DNA of 64,000 bases from Acinetobacter defluvii (GCF_001704615.3 NZ_CP029397.2:2418001-2482000); one strand, 5' to 3'; counted from the first letter of the stretch, positions 16,685 to 27,826 are shown. Notes: generated from the sequence alone by a model not told the origin. Numbers and translations: made by a program.

Positions 16685-19600
16685 TTATTTGCCACCGAAT
16701 ACATAAGAAACACCGATTCGACCACCAACTTCGCTACCACCAGCAACACCGATTGCACCACTTAGCGATGTACGGCCATCACCAAATACTGTAGTCACAC
16801 CTAGTGCACCTGCAGACTCACCTTCATAGTGACCTACACCGCCGAATACAGCAAACTGACCTGGTTGGATGTTAGGAACTGGTTGTTGAGCAGCTAATGC
16901 TATTGCAATACCACGATAAGCAGTTGATTCAACATCGTCTACACGACGATTCAAATCTGATGCAAATGAACGAACTTGCCCCATATTTGCAGCATCAGAA
17001 TCTACAACACCATTCGCAACATTACCGATTACTTTATTACCAGCATTTAAACCTTTATCAGCATTGATCGTAACATCACCAACTTTAATTTCACCAGCTT
17101 TAATTGAAGTAGAACCTACAACCGTAGTTGTTGCTTTACCAGCAGCATCCGTTGTGATTTTTTCTTCAGTTAAAGTAATACCTTGAACATTATCCACACG
17201 AGTTTCAGATTTCGCTGTAGATGTCTTGTCCGCTGCAACTTTAGTTTCAGTACGATTAATAGTATCTGACTCAAAAGTATTAAACTTATCTGATACTGAG
17301 GTTTGTGTTTTAGCAACTACAGTTTTCACACCATCTGCTGCTGTATTGGTTTCAGAACCATAAACTTTAGCCGTTGTACTTTCATCTGTACGTAAAACAG
17401 AATCTGTGCCACGTGTAATACTTACATTAGTTGATTTACCATCTGTACCTGTTTTAGCTAAAGCTTCAGTGCGTTCAGAAGTATTCGTTTGCTTCACATC
17501 TTGAGATGCTAACAAGCCCATATCGGTGTTATTCACAACTTCATGCGATTTTGCAGATTGAGCATATGTATAACTAGATTTATCTTTATTACTTACAGCA
17601 GTTTCAAAGTTAGACTCAGCTTTTTTCTCTGTTGCAATTTTTTGGTCTGCTTGGTAAAACAAATCTTCAGTTTTAGCTGAACCTTTAGATGCCGTTGTAC
17701 TCGCATCAGTAACAACTTTTCCGGTACTATTTAACTCTTTAACCTTGGAGCTTGTTAATGCATTTTTACCTTCTTGGTAATCTACAGCGGTTTCTTTGGT
17801 ATTACTGTTATATTCATATGTATCTTTAACAACAGCTTCACCTTTAGCATTTAGCTCATAAGTCTTACCATTACCTGTAATTGTATTTGTTTTCACAGCA
17901 TCACGATATTTATCGCTTTGACCGTGGTTATAAAGTGAAACATCATTAGTTGACTTAGAAGTTTGAGCAACTACATTACCATCTTTATAGGTATATTTTT
18001 CGCTTGAAGAATCTTGTTCAGATTTTTTGTAAGCAACTGCACCTGTTTGGTAAACATTTTCATCTACTTTTTTAGATGTAGATTGCTCACGAACAGCTTC
18101 TGTCGTAGCAAATTTAGGCTCTTGGATAGATTTAACTTCTTGACCTAATTCATCAATAGCTAAAACACCATTTTTAGACGCTAAAGAATTACCACCCTCA
18201 TCTACACCATAGTATGGTTCAGAAGCGATAGTGATCAAGTCAGCTTTTTTGCTAGATGAGTTATTTGTTGTAGCAATCGTACGATCAAGTGCATTTTTAC
18301 CTTCAGCATATTGAGTCGCTGCAAGTGACTTATCTTCTTTATCAAACCCAACGACTGTACCTTTAGCATCAGTTTCTTGGTTATCTTTTTTAGAAGAAGA
18401 AGTTTTAGTCCAAACTTTTTCTTGACCAGCTTGATATTGTTGTAAAGCAGCATTAGCAGAACTTGATTCAGTTGAAACACCAACAACTACAGCATTTCCT
18501 TTAGCATCAACCAATAAGTTACCTTCTTCATCACGATCAAAGTAAGTTTCTACTGCAACTTTAGATTCAGATTGAGTCGCTTCACGAGCTAAAGCATTTT
18601 TACCTGTTGCATATAATTTAACAGTTTCTGCTTTAGAAGATTTGTCAGAATTATAAACAGTTTTACCATCTTTTGAAGTTGTTGCAGTTTCAGAAGTTTG
18701 TTTAGCATTTAAGTCATAAACAGTTGCAGCACCATGGTCAACTTTTTCTTGGAAATCTTTTGTAGATTTTTCAATTTTAGCAGTATCTACAACAATCGCT
18801 TTAGCCGTACCAGCAGTAGGACCTATAAATGTCACCTCACTACGAATATCATTACCATCTAAATCTTGTCCAATGACAACATAATGACGTGTTTTGCCGT
18901 TTTCATCTTTCCAAGATCGAACTTGATCAATACTAACTTCTTTACCTTCATTAAGAATGATATTTCCATTAGCATCTTTATTGATATGAATAGAATTGTT
19001 TGAAGTTATTTGATCGTTAATAGAATCTTCAATAGTTAGAGCAACAGTACCCGCTTTAAAGCTTGCATCAGTACCCGCTTTAGTCACAACCGAACCAAGC
19101 GTTAATTTACCAAGTTGCTTGCTATCTGTAGTTGCTTGATCTGCTAATACACGATTTACTTCAATATTTTCTTGTTGGCTACGTGCATAGTCAGCAGAAT
19201 CGTTTGATGTTGTTTTATTATGTGCTACAAAACCATCAGCATAGGTTTTTGTTTCACTTGTAGATGATTTAGCTAAAGTTTTTTGTACCGCTGAATCTGT
19301 AGCACGAGTGCTAATGCCATTGTTAAAGATCTCGTAATCTTTACCTTGATTTTTACCAGAAGCATATTGAGTTGGTTGATATGCTGAGTCAAATTTTTCA
19401 TTTGATGTATCAGTTACTGTAGTAGAAGCAACAATCGGTTTGCCATTGGCTAGTTCATATTCGCCTTTCGCATTCTTTTTAAATTCACGATCTGTTGAGG
19501 ATGTTGTAGAACTTAAAGAACTTTCATAAGCTAGATTACTCAAACCATCTTTATAAAATTTATCAGATTTAGTTTCGGTTGAGTTATTCACATAATTAAA

Positions 19601-20614
19601 GTTATCTAATAATGAAGTCGCTGTTTCATCAGTTTTAGATGTTGAACTTGTATCTACGCTTAATGCAGCAACTTGATCATAAGTTGTGTCTTTATTTGTA
19701 TATGCTGTTTTCGTATTAACAACTTTAGACTCATCTAAAGATTTCTTGTCAGCACTTAAGCTATAACCTGCAACTTCACCTTTGTCATTATGTGCATAAT
19801 CAGTTCTTACAGTTTCAGAAGTATTACTATGCTCAGAGGTAGTTAAACGACCAGCAGCATCTAAGCTTTGAATTTTACCTGCAGCATTTGCTTTAGATTT
19901 GAACGTTTCATCTTTAGAATTGAATTCAGATGCTACAGTACCTGTACTAATAAACTGTCCTGCAATTTCTTTACCATTTGCATCACGTTTAGCTTCAGAT
20001 TTGAGATCTGTAACTTTTTGTTGATGCTCTTCAGTTGTTGCACGGCTATCAGCGGCAACATAAGCAGTGCTCACGTTTTTGCTATAGAAGCTTTTTTTAA
20101 TAGCATCATTAACTTTTGCTAAATCATCAGCGCTAAATTCGAATGATGAATCTTTAGTACGTTTTTCAGAACCTGCAACCTCAGCACCTTTATCATTTAA
20201 CTGTACGCGTGTATTTGCAGCCCGGGTCACTACACCACTTTGTTGAGTGCTTTGTAAAATAAATTCATCACGACTTGATTGCGTATTTGCATCAGTGACT
20301 TTGTCATTAGTTGTTGTACTTGATGTTGCTACTTCACCTTTACGAGTTTCTGTATAACCGTATTGCTGATAACTAACACCATTATCTTCAACTTTTTTAC
20401 CAGCTACTTTTGCTGTAGTGGATACTATTTTATCACTATTTGCTGTTTCACGTGTTAGTTGATTACCTTTTGCATCAACAGTACCACTGGTTTGATCGTA
20501 CCCCCCTAATTTCGCATCTGTTGCTGGACGATAGCTATAATCAGCTGCCATAGTTGCGCTAGATAAAGTTGCAAGTGCAAGTGCAAGTGAAGTTTTTTTG
20601 GTTACTAATTTCAT
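16685..20614 (-). CDS. Large trimeric-autotransporter-like adhesin with YadA-type anchor
   Basis: 1309 residues. Signal peptide: MKLVTKKTSLALALATLSSATMA followed by ADYSY. The long passenger (about 25-1190) is rich in Ser, Thr, Lys, Asp and Asn, has hardly any cysteine, and contains recurring degenerate units with cores such as YxxGKNAL (about residues 671, 773 and 950) and DAKGNxVV. The C-terminal part has the linker NADKGLNAGNKVIGNVANG, the neck DSDAANMGQVRSFASDL and a YadA-like anchor of four beta strands (about 1216-1309, AYRGIAIALAAQQPVP to GGRIGVSYVFGGK). Such proteins trimerise and display an adhesive stalk on the cell surface. No classical YadA head repeats are recognised. It ends in GGK rather than an aromatic residue. 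It sits between IS debris and an XRE-like regulator, suggesting an accessory locus. Confidence 0.82.
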   Translation of the reverse strand: MKLVTKKTSLALALATLSSATMAADYSYRPATDAKLGGYDQTSGTVDAKGNQLTRETANSDKIVSTTAKVAGKKVEDNGVSYQQYGYTETRKGEVATSSTTTNDKVTDANTQSSRDEFILQSTQQSGVVTRAANTRVQLNDKGAEVAGSEKRTKDSSFEFSADDLAKVNDAIKKSFYSKNVSTAYVAADSRATTEEHQQKVTDLKSEAKRDANGKEIAGQFISTGTVASEFNSKDETFKSKANAAGKIQSLDAAGRLTTSEHSNTSETVRTDYAHNDKGEVAGYSLSADKKSLDESKVVNTKTAYTNKDTTYDQVAALSVDTSSTSKTDETATSLLDNFNYVNNSTETKSDKFYKDGLSNLAYESSLSSTTSSTDREFKKNAKGEYELANGKPIVASTTVTDTSNEKFDSAYQPTQYASGKNQGKDYEIFNNGISTRATDSAVQKTLAKSSTSETKTYADGFVAHNKTTSNDSADYARSQQENIEVNRVLADQATTDSKQLGKLTLGSVVTKAGTDASFKAGTVALTIEDSINDQITSNNSIHINKDANGNIILNEGKEVSIDQVRSWKDENGKTRHYVVIGQDLDGNDIRSEVTFIGPTAGTAKAIVVDTAKIEKSTKDFQEKVDHGAATVYDLNAKQTSETATTSKDGKTVYNSDKSSKAETVKLYATGKNALAREATQSESKVAVETYFDRDEEGNLLVDAKGNAVVVGVSTESSSANAALQQYQAGQEKVWTKTSSSKKDNQETDAKGTVVGFDKEDKSLAATQYAEGKNALDRTIATTNNSSSKKADLITIASEPYYGVDEGGNSLASKNGVLAIDELGQEVKSIQEPKFATTEAVREQSTSKKVDENVYQTGAVAYKKSEQDSSSEKYTYKDGNVVAQTSKSTNDVSLYNHGQSDKYRDAVKTNTITGNGKTYELNAKGEAVVKDTYEYNSNTKETAVDYQEGKNALTSSKVKELNSTGKVVTDASTTASKGSAKTEDLFYQADQKIATEKKAESNFETAVSNKDKSSYTYAQSAKSHEVVNNTDMGLLASQDVKQTNTSERTEALAKTGTDGKSTNVSITRGTDSVLRTDESTTAKVYGSETNTAADGVKTVVAKTQTSVSDKFNTFESDTINRTETKVAADKTSTAKSETRVDNVQGITLTEEKITTDAAGKATTTVVGSTSIKAGEIKVGDVTINADKGLNAGNKVIGNVANGVVDSDAANMGQVRSFASDLNRRVDDVESTAYRGIAIALAAQQPVPNIQPGQFAVFGGVGHYEGESAGALGVTTVFGDGRTSLSGAIGVAGGSEVGGRIGVSYVFGGK

Positions 20615-20960
20615 AAATTATTCCTGCTGAATATTATTTCAACGTTGTTCAAGCATATTTAACTTCTAATAAGTATTTATTGTAGAAGTTAGACATTTTT
20701 TTGTTTCCCATAGGGATTCTAATATTGCTTTAAATATATATCAATCAAAACTTGATTTATTTTTAAATTAAAAATTGATTAATTAATTCTTTTTTTAAGA
20801 AAGGATTACTGTATTTTTCATGTAACATTAAAAAAATTAAACGTAGCAATTTGTATGAATTACTTTTATTTAACTCGTTATGTATTTATAATGGATAATA
20901 TTTTTTAATTTCCATATATACTGATATAGAAATTATTGCAGAGGGTATTGATACATTTAT
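20615..20960. other. AT-rich divergent control region between adhesin and XRE gene
   Basis: 346 bp without a gene. It holds the adhesin ribosome binding site, an inverted repeat AACTTCTA / TAGAAGTT (20661-20668 and 20683-20690) that would form a hairpin in the adhesin leader mRNA, and the palindrome AATCAAAACTTGATT at 20743-20757. The remainder is AT-rich with no clear sigma-70 promoter that I can assign safely. Confidence 0.6.
20743..20757. promoter_or_regulatory. Candidate operator palindrome upstream of the adhesin gene
   Basis: AATCAA-AAC-TTGATT, a 6+6 inverted repeat with 3-nt centre. A closely similar palindrome lies at 21551-21569. Their positions on both sides of the XRE-like gene suggest binding sites for that regulator; this is inference. 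Confidence 0.4.
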
Positions 20961-21329
20961 ATGGATAAAATTCATGAAAAAAAGGCTTTTAGTGAAAGAT
21001 TAAAATCAAGCCTTGATCAATTACAACATCCAATAAGTCCCACTTATTTATCAAAACAATTTAACCTGAGATATTCTGGTTCACCGATCAGTACCCAAAC
21101 TGCACATAACTGGCTAAATGGAAATGCAATTCCTAGTCAAGAAAAATTGCAGATCATTTCAATATGGTTACGTGTCAGTAGTGAATGGTTAAGATATGGC
21201 GAAGGCTCATCCACTCAAAATTTTGTTGTAAATATAGAATCCATAAAGTTTAATAACAAATTTGATTTGCTTTCGAAAAAACAACAACAACTTATTTTAG
21301 ATCTAATTGATCAGCTAATTGAACATTAA
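20961..21329 (+). CDS. XRE-like helix-turn-helix transcriptional regulator
   Basis: 122 residues. The N-terminal half reads as a lambda-repressor-like HTH: FSERLKSSLDQL, then LSKQFNLRYSGSPISTQTAHNWLNG as the recognition region and IPSQEKLQIISIWLRVSSEWLRYGEG as the closing helices, a pattern seen in phage-type and orphan XRE regulators. The C-terminal part (KFDLLSKKQQQLILDLIDQLIEH) may dimerise. It is divergent from the adhesin and its 3' end overlaps the convergent small coiled-coil gene by 38 bp, so the three genes form a compact locus. Target genes are not known. Confidence 0.75.
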   Translation: MDKIHEKKAFSERLKSSLDQLQHPISPTYLSKQFNLRYSGSPISTQTAHNWLNGNAIPSQEKLQIISIWLRVSSEWLRYGEGSSTQNFVVNIESIKFNNKFDLLSKKQQQLILDLIDQLIEH

Positions 21330-21486
21330 GCCTCAATAGATCCAGTTCTGATTTCAACTCTTCATTAGCCTTGGTGAGTTTTCTAATTTCCTTTTGGTAT
21401 TCTTGTATTTTAGCGTATAAATACTTTAGTTCACTTACCTGAATATAAGCTTTCGATTCCTCTTCGGATGTTGTAAATAAGCTCAA
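21292..21486 (-). CDS. Small coiled-coil protein of unknown function
   Basis: 64 residues, starting with TTG just after GGAGAAACT. The sequence SELKYLYAKIQEYQKEIRKLTKANEELKSELDLL has clear heptad spacing of Leu/Ile, giving a single coiled coil. Its 3' end lies antisense to the end of the XRE-like gene. No family is recognised. The good ribosome binding site and strong coiled-coil pattern support a real gene; the overlap with a convergent gene lowers certainty. Confidence 0.55.
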   Translation of the reverse strand: MSLFTTSEEESKAYIQVSELKYLYAKIQEYQKEIRKLTKANEELKSELDLLRLNVQLADQLDLK

Positions 21487-21550
21487 AGTTTCTCCAAATA
21501 TTATTGTTTATTGTTTGATTTACAATTTTATAAAAATTCACTACATATAT

Positions 21551-21569
21551 TAAATCAAAGTTTGATTTA
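21551..21569. promoter_or_regulatory. Candidate operator palindrome upstream of the coiled-coil gene
   Basis: TAAATCAAA-G-TTTGATTTA: nine-base arms are perfectly complementary around one base. It lies 65 bp upstream of the TTG start at 21486 on the minus strand and shares the ATCAAA/TTTGAT half-sites with the palindrome at 20743. Confidence 0.45.
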
Positions 21570-21583
21570 TCTCAATATTTAAG

Positions 21584-21615
21584 TAAAAAAATCCTCGCAT
21601 AAAGCGAGGATTTCT
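21584..21615 (-). terminator. Terminator after groEL
   Basis: AATCCTCG / CGAGGATT stem with CATAAAG loop and flanking A/T tracts, 21 bp beyond the groEL stop. Confidence 0.8.
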
Positions 21616-21635
21616 TATAGTCGGAAAGATATAAA

Positions 21636-23288
<1,653 letters not shown>

Positions 23289-23328
23289 TTAATTTTTACA
23301 ATCAATTATCAGATATCAAAAATCTGTA

Positions 23329-23619
23329 TTAGCCTTCTAATACCGCTAAAATATCAGATTCTTTCATTACTAGAAGCTCTTCACCATCAACTTTTACTTT
23401 TGTACCCGCATAAGCACCAAACAATACGTTATCACCTACTTTTACATCTAAAGCACGAACGCCATTGTCAGTAATTTTACCATTACCGACAGCAATCACT
23501 TCACCCTGTGCTGGCTGTTCAGCAGCAGAAGTACTCAAGATCAAACCGCCTGCAGTCTTAGTTTCCTTTTCTACACGGCGAATCACAACGTTATCATGTA
23601 AAGGACGAATATTGCTCAT
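23329..23619 (-). CDS. groES: Co-chaperonin GroES
   Basis: 96 residues: [28 protein letters not shown] with the mobile loop around 17-33 that contacts GroEL, and the C-terminal [16 protein letters not shown]. GroES caps the GroEL ring as a heptamer. It is the first gene of the groESL operon, preceded by a GGAG ribosome binding site and a sigma-32 promoter about 100 bp upstream. Confidence 0.96.
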   Translation of the reverse strand: MSNIRPLHDNVVIRRVEKETKTAGGLILSTSAAEQPAQGEVIAVGNGKITDNGVRALDVKVGDNVLFGAYAGTKVKVDGEELLVMKESDILAVLEG

Positions 23620-23716
23620 TTATAACTCCATCGACATTTTAGCAATGTCATTGATTACGATGCGAAGATGACTTCTTATTCCTCGGTCATCAACAAAATT
23701 TTGATATGACACTTTT

Positions 23717-23742
23717 GTGGGGATTGAAAAAAACGCTTCAAG
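23717..23742 (-). promoter_or_regulatory. Heat-shock (sigma-32) promoter of groESL
   Basis: On the minus strand CTTGAA (23742-23737) is followed after 14 bases by CCCCAC (23722-23717). This matches the sigma-32 consensus CTTGAA / CCCCAT at the usual spacing and lies about 100 bp before the groES start. Confidence 0.75.
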
Positions 23743-23805
23743 GGGAAATACAAAAAATATTATTTATTTCGTCTATTTTTTACTCAAATAAAACAAATTC
23801 TTCAC

Positions 23806-24567
23806 TTACTTTGTGGCTACGACAAAACTTTGTGAGTTTTCATCAAATAAAAAATGTTCAAAACGACCATCCACATGCACAACATTAAACCCATTTGGAC
23901 TTTGTCCATGCAAACGCTCAGAAATTGCTGTTCCTGCAATCACATCATATAGAGGATTTGGTAAATTTAAATTTAGAATCGGATTTAAATCATTTACCGC
24001 TGCATTATGTAAATGCCCATGCAACAAGGCATACGCCCCCTGTGCCCCCCATTTTTTTGCCGCTAAGACAGCCAAAACGGGGCAGTCCTTGGCATGTTTA
24101 CTCTCTTCTGCAATGTAAAAAGGCTGATGCACAGCAATAATTTTTAATTTATTTTTCGGTGCAAGTTCAAGGAGCTTTGCAACTTTTTGGATTTGCTCCA
24201 AAGATACATGACCACGCGTGTGATAACGTCGACGGATACTATTTACCCCAACAATATAAAAATGTTCAGTAATTAAGGTTTTTTCTAAACTACCAAAAAA
24301 AAGCTGATATAAAGTAAAAGGTCGAAATGCTCTTTTCCAAATATGATACAAAGGAATGTCATGGTTGCCTGGAATGACTAAATAAGGCGTGTTTAATGAT
24401 TCTAAAAACTGCTTACAATGATAAAATTCACTTAATTTTGCACGCTGTGTAAGATCGCCACTGACCACCACAACCTCTGGCTGATGGGTCGCACAAAAAT
24501 CTTGTATCGCTCGCATACATGCTTGTCTTTCTGTTCCAAAGTGCAAATCAGACAGATGTAATAACAT
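23806..24567 (-). CDS. Metallophosphoesterase
   Basis: 253 residues of the calcineurin-like phosphoesterase family. Metal-binding motifs in order: LLHLSDLHFG (D-x-H), VVSGDLTQRAK (GD), IPGNHDIP (GNHD), IAVHQPF (H) and HGHLHNA (GHxH). Such enzymes hydrolyse phosphodiesters or phosphomonoesters; the closest type here is the cytosolic UDP-diacylglucosamine/cAMP phosphodiesterase-like group, substrate unknown. The gene start overlaps the end of the upstream lipid kinase by 20 bp, so the two are translationally linked and probably act in the same lipid-related process (inference). Confidence 0.85.
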   Translation of the reverse strand: MLLHLSDLHFGTERQACMRAIQDFCATHQPEVVVVSGDLTQRAKLSEFYHCKQFLESLNTPYLVIPGNHDIPLYHIWKRAFRPFTLYQLFFGSLEKTLITEHFYIVGVNSIRRRYHTRGHVSLEQIQKVAKLLELAPKNKLKIIAVHQPFYIAEESKHAKDCPVLAVLAAKKWGAQGAYALLHGHLHNAAVNDLNPILNLNLPNPLYDVIAGTAISERLHGQSPNGFNVVHVDGRFEHFLFDENSQSFVVATK

Positions 24568-25486
24568 TTGGCACCATGATATTTAAAGCATTTTTCTCAA
24601 CATGTAATTTTAAGGGTGTTCTCATCTCTACAATTTCACCATCTAAAGCCACTGTAAGTTTTGGTTTCGCTGAATACACTTTCACATTTTCAGCACTAAA
24701 GCTATAAACATCTGCCGCTTTTTCTAAATGTCCACGTATCGTTTGGAACAATGTCTTAAATAATGTGAGCTTATCTCCTTTGGCAATGACTACCCCTGCA
24801 ACCAAACCGATTTCCGCACATTTGGCGATTTTAAGTTTCATTTCTTGTAGCTGTAATTGATTATTACCAAAGAAAATTAACGGTGTTTTGACAGGATAAA
24901 GTTTACCATCAACTTCAACTTGTAATTTTAACTCTTTGCGGTCACGGATCAGTACATCGAGCCCTGAAGTATAGGCATTTAAAGGAAATCTCCCCCACTT
25001 TTTATTGTAAATTTCTCGTTTTTTAATAAATAAAGGATAAAGTCCTAAACTTGCGTTATTTAGATAAATATATTCATTAATACATGCCACATGCACAGCA
25101 CGAATCTGTCCAGTTGCGATCACCTCAGCCGCTTGTAAAATATCCAAAGGAATATTCAAAACACGTGCAACATAATTAAATGTTCCTAGGGGAAGAATGC
25201 CCATGGGAATCTCTTGATGCAACAATTCTGAAGCAACTGCATTTAAAGTCCCGTCCCCTCCTGCAGCCACCACCACGCCTTGATTGGTATATTTTTGATG
25301 ACGTTGAAATACTGCGGTCATCAGTTGTTTAATATTTGCTGTTGAAGCGATATCAAAAACCTGAATTTCATATCCATGTTTCGTCCAAATCGTCATTAAC
25401 TGCTCATAGACTTCATCTTTTTTAGTGGCATGAAATCCTGATTTTTCATTGTAAATAAGCGACAATGGCTTTAATTGAGTGTTCAT
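24548..25486 (-). CDS. Diacylglycerol/lipid kinase family protein
   Basis: 312 residues. The DAGK catalytic domain shows LSLIYNEKSG at the N-terminus (phosphate-binding) and VVAAGGDGTLNAVASEL (GGDGT signature, about 73-88), then LPLGTFNYVARVLNIP. These are features of YegS/BmrU-like lipid kinases, which phosphorylate diacylglycerol, phosphatidylglycerol or related lipids with ATP. It is the first gene of a two-gene minus-strand unit with the metallophosphoesterase. Substrate specificity cannot be decided. Confidence 0.86.
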   Translation of the reverse strand: MNTQLKPLSLIYNEKSGFHATKKDEVYEQLMTIWTKHGYEIQVFDIASTANIKQLMTAVFQRHQKYTNQGVVVAAGGDGTLNAVASELLHQEIPMGILPLGTFNYVARVLNIPLDILQAAEVIATGQIRAVHVACINEYIYLNNASLGLYPLFIKKREIYNKKWGRFPLNAYTSGLDVLIRDRKELKLQVEVDGKLYPVKTPLIFFGNNQLQLQEMKLKIAKCAEIGLVAGVVIAKGDKLTLFKTLFQTIRGHLEKAADVYSFSAENVKVYSAKPKLTVALDGEIVEMRTPLKLHVEKNALNIMVPNVITSV

Positions 25487-25893
25487 AAAGAGTTTATTTT
25501 TAGAGTAACCTCTTTATTTTTGACGTTTTTTTAGACATTTAAAAGTACCTTTATGTAAAATTTGAATTAATGCCATTTATTTAATCAATAATCATTCTTA
25601 ATCAAGTTTTTAGAATTAAACTTTGATTAATAATATTATTTTTATAAAAAATAACATACATTAAACTGCTTGATATGCTTATATTAACCACAAAAATAAC
25701 TACATTTATAAAATTATCAATAACTTATATAAAATATTACATTTAGTATCTTTTACGGCTTTAGTCTTATTTTTTTTATGAATATATGCTTTAATACAGC
25801 CACTTTTTTTCATACTTAAATCTCAATGAAGCACCCTTCATTTAGATTTTATTTTGTACAGCACAATTGTACACTTTTGAGATAGGCCTCACC
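25487..25893. other. AT-rich intergenic region upstream of pckG
   Basis: 407 bp with no gene. It contains an inverted repeat TTAATCAAGTTT (25598-25609) / AAACTTTGATTAA (25618-25630; one base bulged), of unknown role. The pckG promoter must lie here, but no box can be chosen safely. Confidence 0.5.
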
Positions 25894-27726
25894 ATGACCC
25901 AAGTGAACGCACCAGAATTCGTTCGTCATCCCAAGCTCATTGCATGGGTTGAAGAAATTGCTAAATTAACCAAACCTGCAAAAATTGAATGGTGTGACGG
26001 AAGCGAAGAAGAGAATCAACGTTATATCGACTTGATGATCGCTAACGGCACTATGCAAGCATTAAATCAAGAAAAACATCCAGGCTCTTATTTAGCGAAT
26101 TCTGATCCTTCTGACGTAGCACGTGTTGAAGGTCGTACTTTTATCTGCTCTGAAAACAAAGAAGATGCTGGTGCGACAAACAACTGGGAAGCTCCCGCTG
26201 AAATGCGTGCTCGCTTAAACGGTTTGTTTGATGGTGCAATGAAAGGTCGTACTATGTATGTGGTTCCATTCTCTATGGGTCCACTTGGTTCGCACATTGC
26301 ACATATCGGTATCGAACTAACAGACTCTCCGTATGTTGCTGTAAGCATGCGTAAAATGGCTCGCATGGGTAAAGCTGTTTACGATGTTTTAGGCACTGAC
26401 GGTGAATATGTACCTTGTGTACATACTGTAGGCGCACCTTTAGAAGAAGGTCAAAAAGACGTTGCTTGGCCATGTAATGCTGAGAAATATATTGTGCATT
26501 ACCCAGAAACACGTGAAATCTGGTCTTATGGTTCAGGTTACGGCGGTAATGCATTATTAGGTAAAAAGTGCTTAGCGTTACGTATTGCCTCTTCTATGGG
26601 TCGTCAACAAGGTTGGCTAGCAGAACATATGCTGATCCTTGGTGTAACAAATCCACAAGGTGAAAAACACTATATCGCTGCGGCATTCCCATCTGCATGT
26701 GGTAAGACTAACTTTGCGATGTTAATTCCACCAGCAGGTTATGAAGGCTGGAAAATTGAAACTGTAGGTGATGATATTGCTTGGATCAAGCCAGGTGAAG
26801 ATGGTCGCTTATATGCAATTAACCCTGAGGCTGGCTTCTTCGGTGTGGCACCAGGTACAAATACCAAGACCAATCCAAACTGTATGGCAACACTTCATAA
26901 AGACGTGATCTATACAAACGTTGCGGTAACAGACAATGGTGAAGTGTGGTGGGAAGGTCTTTCTAAAGAAGCACCTGCTAACCTTACTAACTGGAAAGGT
27001 CAACCACACACTGGCGAAGAAAAAGCAGCACATCCAAACGCTCGCTTCACAGTTGCTGCAGGTCAATGCCCTTCTATCGATGCTGACTGGGAAAATCCAG
27101 CAGGTGTTCCAATTTCTGCGTTCATCTTCGGTGGTCGCCGTGCGGATACAGTACCTTTAATCTCAGAAGCATTTGACTGGGTTGACGGTGTATATAAAGC
27201 AGCAACAATGGGTTCTGAAACAACTGCTGCAGCTGTTGGTCAACAAGGTGTTGTTCGTCGTGACCCATTTGCGATGCTTCCATTTGCTGGCTATAACATG
27301 GCTGACTACTTCTCTCACTGGTTAGAACTTGGTGAAGAAGTAGCTGCAAAAGCTGCTGCCCATGGCAACAAGTTACCAGGCATCTATAATGTGAACTGGT
27401 TCCGTCGTGATGCGGAAGGTAATTTTGTATGGCCTGGTTTCGGTCAAAACATGCGTGTTTTAGAGTGGATCATTGACCGTTGTGAAGGTCGTGCAACTGC
27501 TGTAGATACTCCAATCGGTCGTGTTCCAACCTATGAGCAATTAAACTGGACGGGTTCTGACTTTACCAAAGAACAGTTTGATCTAGTAACTTCACAAGAC
27601 AAAGATCAGTGGATCAAAGAACTTGAAAGCCATACTGAATTATTTAATAAATTAGGTGATCGCTTACCTAAAGCACTTAAAGCTCGTCAAGACGAACTTT
27701 TAGAAGCTGTGAAAAAATCTGCTTAA
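25894..27726 (+). CDS. pckG: Phosphoenolpyruvate carboxykinase (GTP)
   Basis: 610 residues from ATG 25894 ([14 protein letters not shown]), the family's normal length. The GTP-type signature is clear: [13 protein letters not shown] (P-loop and kinase-1 loop), [13 protein letters not shown] (metal-binding), [13 protein letters not shown] and [11 protein letters not shown]. It converts oxaloacetate and GTP to phosphoenolpyruvate and CO2, the entry step of gluconeogenesis that lets the cell grow on organic acids. An earlier in-frame TTG at 25867 is not favoured. It stands alone with its own terminator. Confidence 0.96.
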   Translation: MTQVNAPEFVRHPKLIAWVEEIAKLTKPAKIEWCDGSEEENQRYIDLMIANGTMQALNQEKHPGSYLANSDPSDVARVEGRTFICSENKEDAGATNNWEAPAEMRARLNGLFDGAMKGRTMYVVPFSMGPLGSHIAHIGIELTDSPYVAVSMRKMARMGKAVYDVLGTDGEYVPCVHTVGAPLEEGQKDVAWPCNAEKYIVHYPETREIWSYGSGYGGNALLGKKCLALRIASSMGRQQGWLAEHMLILGVTNPQGEKHYIAAAFPSACGKTNFAMLIPPAGYEGWKIETVGDDIAWIKPGEDGRLYAINPEAGFFGVAPGTNTKTNPNCMATLHKDVIYTNVAVTDNGEVWWEGLSKEAPANLTNWKGQPHTGEEKAAHPNARFTVAAGQCPSIDADWENPAGVPISAFIFGGRRADTVPLISEAFDWVDGVYKAATMGSETTAAAVGQQGVVRRDPFAMLPFAGYNMADYFSHWLELGEEVAAKAAAHGNKLPGIYNVNWFRRDAEGNFVWPGFGQNMRVLEWIIDRCEGRATAVDTPIGRVPTYEQLNWTGSDFTKEQFDLVTSQDKDQWIKELESHTELFNKLGDRLPKALKARQDELLEAVKKSA

Positions 27727-27742
27727 TTTAAAAGATTAAGTG

Positions 27743-27771
27743 AAAAAAGACCGCCAAGTGCGGTCTTTTTT
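27743..27771 (+). terminator. Terminator after pckG
   Basis: AAAAAAGACCGC / GCGGTCTTTTTT stem around a CAAGT loop, 17 bp after the stop. Confidence 0.9.
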
Positions 27772-27826
27772 CATATAGATGAAACACCTATAAATTATTC
27801 AAACAACATTTTTAATGGGGATCACA

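Noticed and set aside
18235..18486. Leucine/lysine-rich open frame within the adhesin gene
   Set aside because: It is an out-of-frame reading of the adhesin's repetitive sequence.
20743..20757. Palindrome read as a phage integration site
   Set aside because: There is no integrase or duplicated att core; it fits a regulator site better.
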